From contig SWBL01000516.1 of the NCBI GenBank assembly GCA_024195585.1, positions 1 to 25,077 of the forward strand: a stretch of 25,077 nucleotides of DNA, given 5' to 3'. The notes beneath the pieces were generated by a model that was not told where the DNA came from, searched no databases, and saw only the letters and a program-made list of their open reading frames with translations. Both the position numbers and the translations under genes were made by a program. This document shows positions 9,674-19,616 of the stretch, piece after piece. Within the stretch, counting starts at the first letter, position 1; each line of letters starts with the position of its first letter. This DNA comes from Aureobasidium sp. EXF-3400 (Eukaryota; Ascomycota; Dothideomycetes; Dothideales; Saccotheciaceae).

Positions 9674-10066
9674 TGCTACCACGAAAAAACCGGCTTCTCC
9701 CCAACCATAAAATGCACCCTCTACTTCCAAAACAACCGCTACTGTCGCACCGGCTCCATCCACAGCTGGATACTGTCCTCTCCCCCATTGACTTCACGCA
9801 TTCTCTGCGATAACTGCAAAAAGATCGACGATCACGAGATCAAGGAGATCGAGAGGGAAATTGAGGAGAGAAAGAAGGCTGAGGAGGTAAGAAGAAGAGG
9901 TGAAGTGGCTAGAGAGTTGAGAGTGTTGGACAAGGAGATCAAGAGGCGTAGTGATGGAAGGAGGGAGGAGAGACAGAGTGCGGCTGCGGCATTGAGGAGT
10001 CAGTTTGCTGGATTGGATATTGAAGACGGTGACGAGGGATCTTCTTCTTCTTCGTTGAGGGAGTGA
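9674..10066 (+). CDS. Small coiled-coil protein with Cys-rich N-terminus, 5' end unresolved
   Basis: An open frame of 130 codons ends in TGA at 10064-10066. Its first part has scattered Cys and His (KCTLYFQNNRYC, then ILCDNCKKID). A long, highly charged Glu/Arg/Lys helix follows (about residues 47-100) and then an acidic, Ser-rich tail. This resembles a class of small fungal hypothetical proteins with a Cys-rich head and a charged coiled coil. There is no in-frame ATG before the coding part: the frame opens after a TAA at 9671-9673. A likely start, ATG at 9645 (MCGYNDF), lies in a different phase with no convincing intron between, so either a frameshift has broken the gene or an upstream exon is missed. 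Function unknown. Confidence 0.5.
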   Translation, partial: CYHEKTGFSPTIKCTLYFQNNRYCRTGSIHSWILSSPPLTSRILCDNCKKIDDHEIKEIEREIEERKKAEEVRRRGEVARELRVLDKEIKRRSDGRREERQSAAAALRSQFAGLDIEDGDEGSSSSSLRE

Positions 10067-10843
10067 TGCTGTCATCGGGAATGATGCGATCTCGTCAGAC
10101 CGTCGGTATGATGGGTTGCAGACAGATGTTGATATGTCAGGTAGAATGGCAGCCTGTATCTTGGACTGACGGAAATGTCATGACTGGTCTCCATCGGAAA
10201 GGCCATGTCTTTCATCATCTGTAAAAGTGACAAAATGTTTGATTGAAAACCCAGAGATTTCAGACTCTCATTCAGCCAAGTGACCGAACGATGGATGATC
10301 TTGGGTTCTGATTGATAGGATCAGTATCCTGACGTAGCTCTGGGTTGCAAGAGGGTGGCTCAAGAACAAGGGTTCTCCAAGATACACAATCCGCTCAAAT
10401 TTCCTCGTCAAAATGCAGGAGACAATTGGAAAACCTCTTGTTACCCACTGAAAGTGCAGGTCTGAGAGCTTCCATCCAGCAGGCGGCCGAATCATAATCG
10501 CACTTTACGTTTTGACGATCGCAAAGTGTATGCGTGATGTGTCCAAGATGTCTGGTGGACACCAGAGAATTGCAATCTCCCGAGACACGCTCTGTCCGAA
10601 GTTAAGCCATTGAAATGCATGATGTTTTTGCAATCTATAGAGTTGTCCGATGAAAGCCCTAGTGAGAAGTCGATCTCCTCAGTTTGAGGTAGGACCGGGT
10701 GATTCTTTAAAACTTCTCAAGCCGGATCAAGAGCTTCTGCACCAAAAATCGACATTCCTCACGAGCCAACTTGGCTGTATAATACTGTTGGTCACTCCTC
10801 TAAGCTCTGTCGTTCCCATCTCGAACATCAGTCACTACGTAAC
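10067..10843. other. Intergenic region, one weak open frame
   Basis: No gene I can support. A 75-codon frame on the minus strand (10268-10495) has fairly protein-like composition but no motif or neighbour support. Base composition is normal, with no RIP skew until about 10950. Confidence 0.4.
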
Positions 10844-12190
10844 ATGTCTCTATCGTCTTCCGAGCTTAACATCCTGCTCGGGGAGCTAGCTCTCGTGCCA
10901 CCAGCTGGTGTTACAGCAGACTATGACGATCCCCTAAGCAGGAACGGACTGGCTTAGTTTGTTACCACCACTTTCTACATGCTGTTTACGACGACTTTAG
11001 TTATTGTACGTTTATACGCCAAATTTCGAATATTAAAGGCTGTCTATATAGAAGAGTTTCTAATGCTATGTGCATATGTTCGTAAAGTATCACTACTTTA
11101 TTGCACATAGGATCTAGTGTACTAAGCTTAGAACGTTTAGGGAGCATACTGTTATACCGTATACGCCGGGTATAGGATGATTTATACCCCTAGTTACTAT
11201 GTTCATTAATGGAATCTTCGCAATGCAGAGCTTATCCAACCGCTCTATCTTATCCTAATTTACGGCTACGCCTATTCGGCGACACTCGCCTTAGTTAAAA
11301 CAGCCATCTTAATTGACTAGTGTAGGATGTTCGTAGTAGGAAACTATCGCGAAAGCTACTTCTAGTGGATCAGTACGATTATCATTCTAGTCTAGGTCAC
11401 CTAGGGCATCGCCTACATTATCCCCCTAAACATATAGTGTGTTCTATATGCCGCTATCTAGAAATTCTACATCCTAAGTCGATGTTATAGTCTGTCTACA
11501 GTTATGCTTACATTAGCAAGTGTATAAGTACTCTCTAACTGGAGTATAATTCTATTACCCCAGAAGATAATTTAGGGTCTCCAGATGAATTGGCGAAAGA
11601 AGGTCGGCGTGTCAATCACTTTTGGAGTTAGTCTACTATAAGCATTCCTTAAGGTAACCTATCGGTCAAGATCTAATAAAAATCTAATGCTAATTAGCGC
11701 TTCTATTGCTGCGACCGTCCGCTTATCTACGACAATTACCTTCTCTTACGAAGATGATAGAATGTACTATATCGCGCCACTCCTCTTCTAGGCCTGCGCC
11801 GAGATTACCTACGGCTTCCTCATCCTTAGTCTACCCTATGTACCTGCTCTCATTAAGGGTAGTAGACTAAGAGACACAATCGGGAATTTCCTAGGCCTTA
11901 GCCTTAGCTCTTCGAACGAACGATCGCGTACGCATCGTAATAGATTTACCTAAACTTCCTTATATCTACCTATCATAGCTATGGAGAGTAGATCAATGCA
12001 GCGTAATCTATATAGCTAGCTCTATAATGAAGAAGACGGTCTGTAGCTTTATACTCTAGAGGGTTCGGAGTTGTAAGAAAGGCTACGTATAGAGAAGTTC
12101 GAGGTTCGGCGAGATATTCGAATAACTATCACATCGCATCCGTTATGTTCCGACTGCCCTAATGTGCCTAGAAACCAGATTGCACCATAG
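10844..12190 (+). pseudogene. SAT4-family ('fungal rhodopsin' domain) integral membrane protein, RIP-inactivated
   Basis: Read through its stops, this is a seven-helix membrane protein of the SAT4/PTH11-like class. An N-terminus with PPAGVTADYDDPLSRNGLA precedes the helices. Later come a helix ending KTAILID before a Cys-Arg loop, the hallmark LLPQKIIWGLQMNWRKKVGV (about 11550-11610), an APLLFWACAE-like helix (about 11775-11805, its Trp now TAG) and a polar cytoplasmic tail. A phase-0 intron probably spans 11078-11140 (donor GTTCGT, acceptor TTTAG). The whole ~428-codon frame has no frameshift, but in-frame stops occur at 10955, 11207, 11318, 11363, 11393, 11402, 11435, 11459, 11525, 11573, 11639, 11789 and 11951, with more in the tail. 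Most fall where the family has Trp or Gln, so they are explained by C-to-T or G-to-A. Family members are membrane proteins of mostly unknown or receptor-like role. Confidence 0.85.
11078..11140 (+). other. Predicted intron in the SAT4-family pseudogene
   Basis: Removing these 63 bases joins MLCAY to GAYCYTVYAG, which gives a continuous family-like sequence in the same frame. The donor GTTCGT is weak, TACTAAG (about 11120-11126) could serve as the branch site, and the acceptor is CGTTTAG. A second donor-like GTAAAG starts at 11082 but gives the wrong phase. Confidence 0.5.
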
Positions 12191-14332
12191 AGTACTCTAA
12201 TAGAGCATTACGAAGCTACGGAAAAAGTGCGTAACTACTCGAGAATTTGCTATAGCGGAGCTACTCGCTCTAGAAAGAAATCGGGCCCCCTTTATTTATC
12301 CTATAAAGGCTTCTGGAGCCAGTGCATTACTCTATCTGCATTAGTGTATCTATATAGTAGAAGAAGTTTATAACGTTCCCTCGGAATATATTAATATAAT
12401 AGTTTCCTACTCTAGTCTGAAAACTGCTCTTAAAACTTGGCACACCCTTAGGCAATCAAAACTTACTCCACGTTACTTCCAGATGACTATATGCCCTGCG
12501 GTCGATGCTACTAATGCTCTCCGATGGCCTGCAAGAGTGATATAATAGGTGTAGCGCGTCCAGCCTCACACTAATAAGCATTTGCAGTATAAAGTTCAGT
12601 ATACAGCAAGCAAAGGCTTGACCGGAAGATCCAGATTGAGTTAAGAGTTAAGGGCGTTCCCTATAAATCACTCCCTTGCATCCACAAGCTTCTTATAGCC
12701 AAAATCCTAGGCATTATAATTGTCGACATGTAGATCAGACTAGGGGGGTGTCTCATGCAGTAAATATGGAATCTATCGTCTCACCTACGATTCCTCGTGA
12801 TCGTAAGATCTGCATCAATCTCTAAATCTACATGAGTGCACCGTAGCCTGACATCTAGACACTCTATGTAAGATGAGATGGAACGCCGATATAAGCTTCG
12901 ATTTTCAAAATGAATCAAACTTACCAACCTGGTTTGCTTGCTCGTTGTAGATTCATGCATGTACCAACCCCGCCACAGAGTGCCACTCTCTATCTCCGTT
13001 GATAAGGAGCAGAAACCTTCCAACGTCGGCGGAACAGCCACCCACCAATGTACCAGAGAGCAAATTGCGAGTTCCGTGGGCTTATGCGGCGAATGGGCTG
13101 TTCACTGCAGACAAGCCAGCAGAAGCGCTAGCTCGAGCCCTCAGAGAAAATCCACTTCTCGGAAAATCCAGCCCAGGATCCATCATAAGGATGAACGCTT
13201 CAAGTTTAGCCATGTGACCAAGAACGGACAGATCACCAACTCACCTTTAATGGGCTAGGGGATAGATCTACTAAGCACACAAGACCCAATCACACCTTTC
13301 TAAAAGCCGAGCTTGAGCGAGACTATGGCAGGGGGATATCTCGACACTGCTCCATGATTCTAGATCAACCCGATCAGTCAAGACGCAATCGATGTTTACC
13401 AATCTCTCAGGCCTGCTCATTGATACAGTTTCTTGTCATCAAATTAAGTGTACGTGAAGGTAGACAAAGAGCTTCCCACTGGCTGGTTCCTAGGAACCAG
13501 AGCCTCAAAATCCAACGAGAATGAGACTCAGGCTTCTGTCAATTCAATCCATCTCGTAAGTGACACTCTCATGATACTTTCGTGAGTGACTACCGCGAGC
13601 TGTTGACCAAGATCGCTTGATCGTTCCGCATAGACAGTTGTTATCCGACAAAAAGACGTCTTCATTACTCTGCGTTCGCAAAGATTTCTCAATGTACAAC
13701 TGCGATAGTTCGAATTAGTTCGAATGCTGCTAGCACAAAGTTCTCTGTCCCCATATTTCTGACCATGTTCTCGAGAACGTTCTTACCAATGATCACAGCA
13801 TGATCAGTATCGTTCTCAGCGATTAACAGGCAAAGTCCCTGCGATGGCAAAGACGAGACCTGTGTAGCGAGCACTAGTGAGCGGTGTCATCGAGATCTTG
13901 TAAAGCGGAGTAGCTCCATGACTAATTTAAGGTGGTTTCAATGTCGGATGCTGATCTTTTCCCTCCTATCATTTTGCACATCTGTGAACAAGGAAGTACA
14001 TGCCCGTTGTCCACGTTCCACGTAATGATGTTCGGACGAAAAATTGTGGCGGCAAGGTATCAATCACCGCGAGTTCAAACCTGGAACAGTTGTCTCCCGC
14101 CAGCACTCGCAATCTTCGAGTAGCTAGGGGATCGCGCTTAGGAAATCGAGATTGGAGTAAGAAGCGTTTGCACAAAAGCTCTCAGCCCCTTTATGTTGAC
14201 TAATCACATCAGAACGTACAGCTTCGTCACGTAATCAGAGCACTCAAAACGAACATTTATATAGACCACGAGGTTCTTGTGATAGTGAGTCGCTAGGCAT
14301 CCAGTATACAGTCCAATATTGCTCGTCTTGAC
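12191..14332. other. Gene-poor region with possible coding remnants
   Basis: From 12191 to about 12420 the DNA still shows TA-rich, RIP-like skew. After that composition is normal. Two stretches look protein-like but cannot be called genes. On the plus strand, 13050-13217 includes VPWAYAANGLFTADKPAEAL without a good start. On the minus strand, 13689-13874 includes ENFVLAAFELIRTIAVVH. Neither is recognised; both could be exons or relics. A perfect palindrome lies at 13483-13500. Confidence 0.4.
13483..13500. repeat. 18-base perfect palindrome
   Basis: CTGGTTCCTAGGAACCAG is its own reverse complement, and the flanking GG...CC extend the symmetry with a short interruption. It could be a dimer binding site or a relic of a terminal inverted repeat; no partner copy is seen in the window. 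Confidence 0.6.
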
Positions 14333-16052
14333 ATGGAAGCACAAGAATCGAATCAAGTACCTTTGCGTTGTCAGCAGAGTCACGAAGCCAAAGGCGACAG
14401 TGCTGAAAATGTTCATGAAGTAGGATTGCAGCAACAACTATCGTTAAACTGTAGTGAAGACAGCTGCCCGACTTGTGATATAGTTGATGGTTATCGAGAA
14501 GACGCAAAGCAAAGACCAACCCAGACTGTAGATGAAAATTTGGAATCCAGATCTTCAGTCTTTGGACAGAGCGTTAGCGAATCGCGCGTTGAGAACCCAA
14601 GCAACCAAACGCTGAATGTCAACAACAGCGAATGTAGTCAGGAAGATCGTGGATCATGCTCTGGTACGACTTCTCCGTCATCCTCTAGCCACAGCACACA
14701 AGAAGCTCGATCTTCTACCAGAGGTAGAGGGCCTCATGACATGCGGAACAAGGTGAAGGATCGAGGTTCTGGGGAGTACGTCGCACTTCTATCCTCGTCA
14801 GTACAGGAAGCTGGAGCTGTAGAGATCGAGGATACCGGACAAGGCCCAGAAAAGGGCCGGTATCCATTCCACGATGCTGGAGCGCAACTGGGTGATAGTA
14901 TCATCAGATGTACGGATCTTGGGGAGTCTCGAGGCAGCACAAAGCTCAGTGGCGAGAATGGGATGAAAGTAAGTTGAGGACAACCTTGATTCTACGGTCC
15001 ATCTTGTAGACTGCGGGAAGCAAGTCGCTGATGTTGCACAATAAAGGCGGAGGTCCATCAGGGTGCTTCGACATGTGAGCCCATCAGCTCCCGACTCCAG
15101 CCACTCAACCACTGCTGCGATCATGAGATACAAGAATTGTCTGCTGTAGTGGAGAAGCTAACAGTCACAAACCAAAAGGTGAATAACCGTGCGAAATTTA
15201 GAGAAATTAGTAGTGGCATGCTAACAACTTGTATGGTTTAAGGTTCTCGAAATCTGGGCCCATTATTGCGAATCGGAACAAAGTATCGCATCAATCAAAG
15301 CAGCGCAATCTGTCGTTATCAACCGCATCGAGATGCTCGGCGGTAAAATTATGGAAGCATCTAATGAGACTCAATCTAGTCACGCGATACCCGGAGTCAT
15401 CGAGGAGACGCACAGCTCAAAAGCACTGGTCAGTGCGGTTCCGTCTGATAAGAGCCTGAATCATGATCGTCGAAGATTGGTGATGTCTTACATTCCACCT
15501 CTTTGTAGGAAACGGGAAGTGCACGTCAATCATGGTGGTCAGACCGACCACCGCTCTAAGAATACTAGGAAAGACACGCAGGAAGAGTATACGATACTGA
15601 TCGAGCATCATCTTGGAAGAAGTGGAAACCATCTAAAAAGGTTAAGCGGCACAGAGGAAGTTCATAGGTCGAACGCACCATCACCTACTCCGAAACGAAG
15701 ACTGCAGATTCCACCTTGGGATGGAAGAGGCTTGAATCAACAACCCGTGGAAACTGTCGAGACGGATTTGGGATTCGAACACCCAAATGACACCGAACTG
15801 CTAGGAGAAGGGACCACTCTATGTCAAGCTCTTGTCCCCAATTTGTCGGGTGTTTTCAGATCTAATAAAGACCTCTCCTACGCTCTTGTGTTGGAGGAAT
15901 TCGATGTAAGCAAGGCTAGAATCATGTTGATCGGCCTATATCAGTGGGTTGTGTCAGAAGAGCGCATATATAAGTTGGGATGGTGGTATGTTTTTATGGT
16001 AGTTTTGATTTGGCACCTCCATGCCTTGCGGTACTGTCTTCACTTACCATGA
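14333..16052 (+). CDS. Orphan multi-exon gene with coiled coil; 3' end uncertain
   Basis: Predicted exons are 14333-14968, 15047-15178 and 15243-16052, giving about 525 residues. Intron 1 (14969-15046) has donor GTAAGT and a CTGAT branch-like site. Intron 2 (15179-15242) has donor GTGAAT and a GCTAAC branch site. Both are phase 0. Exon 1 is hydrophilic and Ser/Gln/Glu-rich, probably disordered. The splice from exon 2 to exon 3 builds a coiled coil (EIQELSAVVEKL ... INRIEMLGG). A basic stretch (KRRLQIPPWDGRG) and a conserved DLSYALVLEEFDVSK motif (15870-15914) follow. The C-terminus is unclear: a GTATGT donor at 15986 may start another intron, and a different frame ending at 16183 (IAKVINEDYKQ) is conserved in the relic at 18.1-18.8 kb. 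I do not recognise the family; no enzymatic motif or membrane segment supports a function. Confidence 0.6.
14969..15046 (+). other. Predicted intron 1 of the orphan gene
   Basis: 78 bases, GTAAGT donor, GCTGAT branch-like site 16 bases before the AG. Without removal, translation stops three codons into the intron; with removal the frame continues into a 44-codon exon. Confidence 0.65.
15179..15242 (+). other. Predicted intron 2 of the orphan gene
   Basis: 64 bases, GTGAAT donor, GCTAAC branch site and TTTAAG acceptor. Its removal joins two halves of a coiled-coil segment in phase 0. Confidence 0.7.
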
Positions 16053-16183
16053 ACCAGTTCCGAGCACCGACTTTAAATCGTCGATCAAGATCATTAGATG
16101 TAGACACGAGCGATCCTGTTGCGTACATAGCTAAGGTCATTAACGAAGACTACAAGCAACCACTAATTGCGCGTTCAACATAG

Positions 16184-16857
16184 CACCGTCACTAGCAAAA
16201 GGTTCCAACGCGTATGGATATAATTTCCAGCTGGCTTCTCAGATACTCGTGCCTGTTCCCACTTCGCAATGGTAACATTACTGTAGGTCATGTTAGTGAG
16301 TCCGAGCCTTGTCTTGTCAATCACCGGACTGCTCAACACTATCTCACCTAGTACACTCGGACTGAGACATATCTTAGCCGATGAAGCTTGAGGTTCGTGT
16401 GCAATCAGATACTACATAGTGGCCCCCATCTTTTCAATGAATCTTGATATTGTCCCGTAAACAACTATACTCTCTATCTCTCGAGCGTGTTACTCTCCCG
16501 TCATACTGTCTTATCACCTGAAGGCTGGTTGGACGCTCTTCGCAGCAGAACCGACAGGGCAGTCCCCTTTGGTCTACATTTCACATTTGAAGATGTCATA
16601 GGAGGTGAAAGAGCATAGGTACAGCAATCACGATTGTTTGCGCAGAGCTCACTAGCTGCCTGATATCGCTAAGCCAAGTTTAGGCTGTCTGCGCATGATG
16701 ATGGATCATAGTGTAACGGTCAAATCTCATTGGGACGCAACGAAAAGAGATGATGTACCTGAGTATTGATTCCTTCTCATGTTCAAACCGATCTACAGAT
16801 GAAAGAATTTACCTTGTGGACTATTTGAGTATCCATGCTCCAAAAATAGCTTGGACG
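16184..16857. other. Convergent intergenic region, nothing recognised
   Basis: Lies between the 3' ends of a plus-strand and a minus-strand gene. No open frame, RNA gene or repeat that I can support. Confidence 0.5.
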
Positions 16858-17673
16858 TCAACTCTTCCGCACCAGGTCTTGTGATCTGATACGCTCCTCT
16901 TCCTCGACTTTCAAAACCTTCAGCTCCCGATTCACCAAGTCCAAGACCGCTTTCTGCACGTCAGCATCATAAGATCCTGAAACTGTTAAAAAGACAGTCG
17001 GTTTGCTACCCAAAATAGCCTGACAATCAAAACCTTTCACGACTTTTACATGATCAATAAGAAGTTGAACTGCGGAATATGGCATATCATCGTGAATCAT
17101 TTCCCAATGGTCTTCCAGATCTTCTATGAGGTCTGCACTCCTCTCCTCATAAAGACGTTCACAATGGAAAAGATTAAATGCAACACCCTTTGCCTCGGGC
17201 TGAATCGAGAGATCGAGTAAGACTGTGGGCAAGTGAGCACTGTCGAGTAAAGATTTCATCAATGGCAATCGTAGTGGGCTGTCGTACGGAAGCATATAGT
17301 AGCAAAGTCCCATGTATTTCGAGTCGGTGACCAAATCTTCATACACTGTTCGATAAAAGCAAGGTGCTTGGAATTGAAGTATGAAGACATGTTCGAGTAG
17401 TTGGTATCCACTCTCATTAAGTTGGTCTGCGTCGTATTCCTGACAGACGTTTCGTCCTACTTGTTTGCCTTGGAAGAAATCTCGATTTAGCAATTGTGCC
17501 TCGGCAAAGTTCTGACAGTTGCGCCACAATTCCAAATCTCGTATTGTCTGGACCGGGACTGGATTGGGTACATCGCTGCGCTCATCTTCGGAGACCGGAC
17601 CAGCCATAATTTCCGATGGTTCGGAAGACTCGACTGCCATATATCTGGTGTTGGAAGGCAGTTCGTTCGCCAT
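16858..17673 (-). CDS. Orphan intronless protein, 271 residues
   Basis: A single uninterrupted frame. I place the start at the ATG ending at 17673 (MANELPS), whose context AAAATGG is good; an ATG five codons upstream (17688) has a poorer context. The first ~45 residues are acidic and Pro/Ser-rich, probably disordered. The rest looks like a soluble globular domain: a Tyr/Cys/Phe-rich middle (around LLEHVFILQFQAPCFYRTVYE), a leucine-rich part (LLDSAHLPTVLLDLSIQPEA), an acidic EDLEDHWEMIHDD helix and a highly charged C-terminal helix (VNRELKVLKVEEEERI). I see no signal peptide, membrane helix or catalytic motif, and do not recognise the family. It converges with the plus-strand orphan gene. Codon-like composition, length and absence of RIP damage argue that it is a real gene. 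Confidence 0.6.
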   Translation of the reverse strand: MANELPSNTRYMAVESSEPSEIMAGPVSEDERSDVPNPVPVQTIRDLELWRNCQNFAEAQLLNRDFFQGKQVGRNVCQEYDADQLNESGYQLLEHVFILQFQAPCFYRTVYEDLVTDSKYMGLCYYMLPYDSPLRLPLMKSLLDSAHLPTVLLDLSIQPEAKGVAFNLFHCERLYEERSADLIEDLEDHWEMIHDDMPYSAVQLLIDHVKVVKGFDCQAILGSKPTVFLTVSGSYDADVQKAVLDLVNRELKVLKVEEEERIRSQDLVRKS

Positions 17674-18107
17674 TTTATAGATCAGCATACCGCAAAATGA
17701 TCAGGTCATATTCTCAGCCATTCGAACGAACATTCACTTGATCGTACGTCAGATTGACCGATGAGGAGACTAATAATCTCGTCATACGTATTACCAGCGT
17801 AGAGAAAAAGCCAAGAAACCTGATCATACACACTTTAGCAACCACCGGGCTACTCTAGACTGTCATAGACGCCTGTACCAATGGAGTATCACCTAACATG
17901 ACAGGTACTGCAGAAGTGAAGACATTTAGTATCAAGATAGAAGAATACAACAGGATTGTCTTGTCCTAGAGTATCTTTGCCATGCAACAAGACTATTGCC
18001 TATCAAAGTTCGACATCTAGATCTCACTTTTCTATCATGATGCCTTGAATGGACACAATCGGAAGTACGATCATATAATGCGGCACATTGGCAGTGTGAT
18101 ACTTTGA
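17674..18107. other. Intergenic region, no gene seen
   Basis: Presumed 5' flank of the minus-strand orphan gene and upstream part of the relic that follows. Frames are broken by frequent stops on both strands. If the paralogous relic extends further 5', it is too diverged to recognise here. Confidence 0.4.
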
Positions 18108-18816
18108 AGTAGTCACCGGGTCAGAGTTGATTGCAGAGCATGGTTCTGTTCCAGGAGTGTGCAGTTATCAGATTGGGATAAGTTTGCTCCCGATCACGAG
18201 CCTAAGACAGTGCGGAAACATGAAACAGCGGCTCGAGATGAAGATCTGGTAGCAGTGCTTACTGATCTCTCTTATATACTAGAATGTGACGCCTTCGACA
18301 TTAGTAAGCCATTCTAGCCAAGCCGCAGGTTGAAACGGTGCTCGTTTACGGGATGCTCCAAGAACAGCTTACAGCACCGAGTGGTACCTCACATCAACGG
18401 AGATGGATCTACAACCGTGTTCGAACAGGAGACAAGTGACTTCTACTCACGTATCAATCAGTAACTTCAGTAGGCTTATGTTGAACCTGTGATATTGGGT
18501 TGCAGATATTCCACAGACCAGCTTGTCGGGACAGTCGGTATCTTGGAGCGTAGCAACTCTGGATACTCTGCAATGCGTCACTCGGTTCTCCGGTCTAGCG
18601 AGGGTCTGATCTGGAAGCTCGATGATCAGCATCCTAGCATTCTGTATGACCAAAAGACCCTGCAGCACTGTCTTCATTCAACATGAACTGGTTTTGGACG
18701 CTTATCTCGAATGATCGACCAAGATTTTCGGGGACAGGAGTGTTTCCATTAGCCACATAGGTAAGGTCGTCAAAGGTGAATCTCGCTATAAGCAACTTCG
18801 GGTCGTCGGCACTTAG
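18108..18816 (+). pseudogene. Broken paralogue of the orphan gene at 14333
   Basis: A 69-codon open frame (18108-18314) ends with TDLSYILECDAFDISK (18261-18308), matching SYALVLEEFDVSK and its flank in the gene at 14333; 9 of 15 aligned residues are identical and many codon differences are silent. A second block at about 18460-18816 matches 15925-16183 at DNA level and ends with HIGKVVKGESRYKQLRVVGT, equivalent to YIAKVINEDYKQPLIARST. Between the blocks there are stops and extra DNA. Within the second block there is a net 4-base length difference that shifts the frame. The relic therefore shows an ancient duplication, followed by decay of this copy through indels and stops rather than RIP. 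The coiled-coil exons have no visible counterpart here. Confidence 0.6.
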
Positions 18817-18919
18817 TAGCATCATTATTGGTAAGAACATACGAGGTGGGAAAACATCACAATCACGCGAAACTCTATTTTTGGATTAACACCTTCAAAT
18901 CAAGCTTAATAAACCCTAA

Positions 18920-19231
18920 ACTAAGGCCGAACTACTCGCGGACTTGAGCTCTATTAATACGATGGGGACTTAGGTAACCGCCGGGTCGTCGTGGCCAGAG
19001 GTTGGGCAGAGAGACCCAAACCCACGCGCTCACGGTCGCAAAATTAAGGCTGAAATCTCTGCATTGATGGCACACGCCCGCGCCAAACAGCGCAAAGGCA
19101 AGGCAAAGGCATACCCCCCTGGAAAGGTTAACGAGCTCTTTAGATCCATACTCGATTTTCTCGACAAGGAGCCCGCAGGGCCAGCAGGCAACCTACACCT
19201 AGAGGCGACCACCAAAAGCGACCTCGAGGCC
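18920..19231 (+). pseudogene. Coding remnant truncated by the minus-strand LINE
   Basis: A plus-strand frame reads KAELLADLSSINTMGT, then a TAG (18971-18973), then an 86-codon open stretch including TAGSSWPEVGQRDPNPRAHG and a basic HARAKQRKGKAKAY segment, up to the LINE tail. A further TAA stands at 18917-18919. Both stops can arise from Trp or Gln codons by one C-to-T or G-to-A change. The frame ends with TGA at 19232-19234, which is contributed by the LINE tail itself. I do not recognise the product. The rest of the gene, if any, would be on the far side of the LINE, outside the window. Confidence 0.5.
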
Positions 19232-19263
19232 TGATTTGATTTGATGTGATTTGATTTGATTTT
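19232..19263 (-). repeat. AAATC-unit tail of LINE copy 2
   Basis: On the minus strand this reads as AAATC repeats with one variant unit (CACATC). It is the 3' end of the element and forms the junction with the truncated coding remnant. Confidence 0.85.
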
Positions 19264-19616
19264 CTCAAGCTATTTACCCCGCAAGGGGTATGAGCTGTCT
19301 ATGATTAACAGGATTTCCAGCCAATTATAACCATCAGTCTTAGTTATACAAGGAAGGTGAAGGTCTCTTAGACCTTGAACTAATCGCAAACGCCTAGTAC
19401 TCCGGTGTGCTCTTATAAAGAGTGACTCCACGCTTCCCTCCCTTGAGTGTTAGAGGGTGTAAGCCTCCTCCATAAGGGCAATTCCCTATGTCGTGTTCTT
19501 CCTTATCAGCCGGACACTGCTTAGAGGCAGTTGGGTTAAGGTGGTGGTTATGTTGTTGTAGTTGGATGAAGAGCACTTTGTGTTAGTCTGTAGGGTTCCT
19601 CTTGCTTTTTACTGTT

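Noticed and set aside
9794..10075. Minus-strand frame of 93 codons
   Set aside because: Exact antisense of the charged coiled-coil coding sequence.
12938..13258. 106-codon plus-strand frame
   Set aside because: Low-complexity composition with no recognisable motif; an overlapping frame looks more protein-like, so neither is firm enough to call a gene.
14068..14090. GTTCAAACCTGG resembling a tRNA T-arm
   Set aside because: No matching acceptor, D-arm or anticodon stem could be folded around it.
13969..14203. Overlapping frames on both strands of 63-68 codons
   Set aside because: Mutually overlapping, short, no motif; likely chance.
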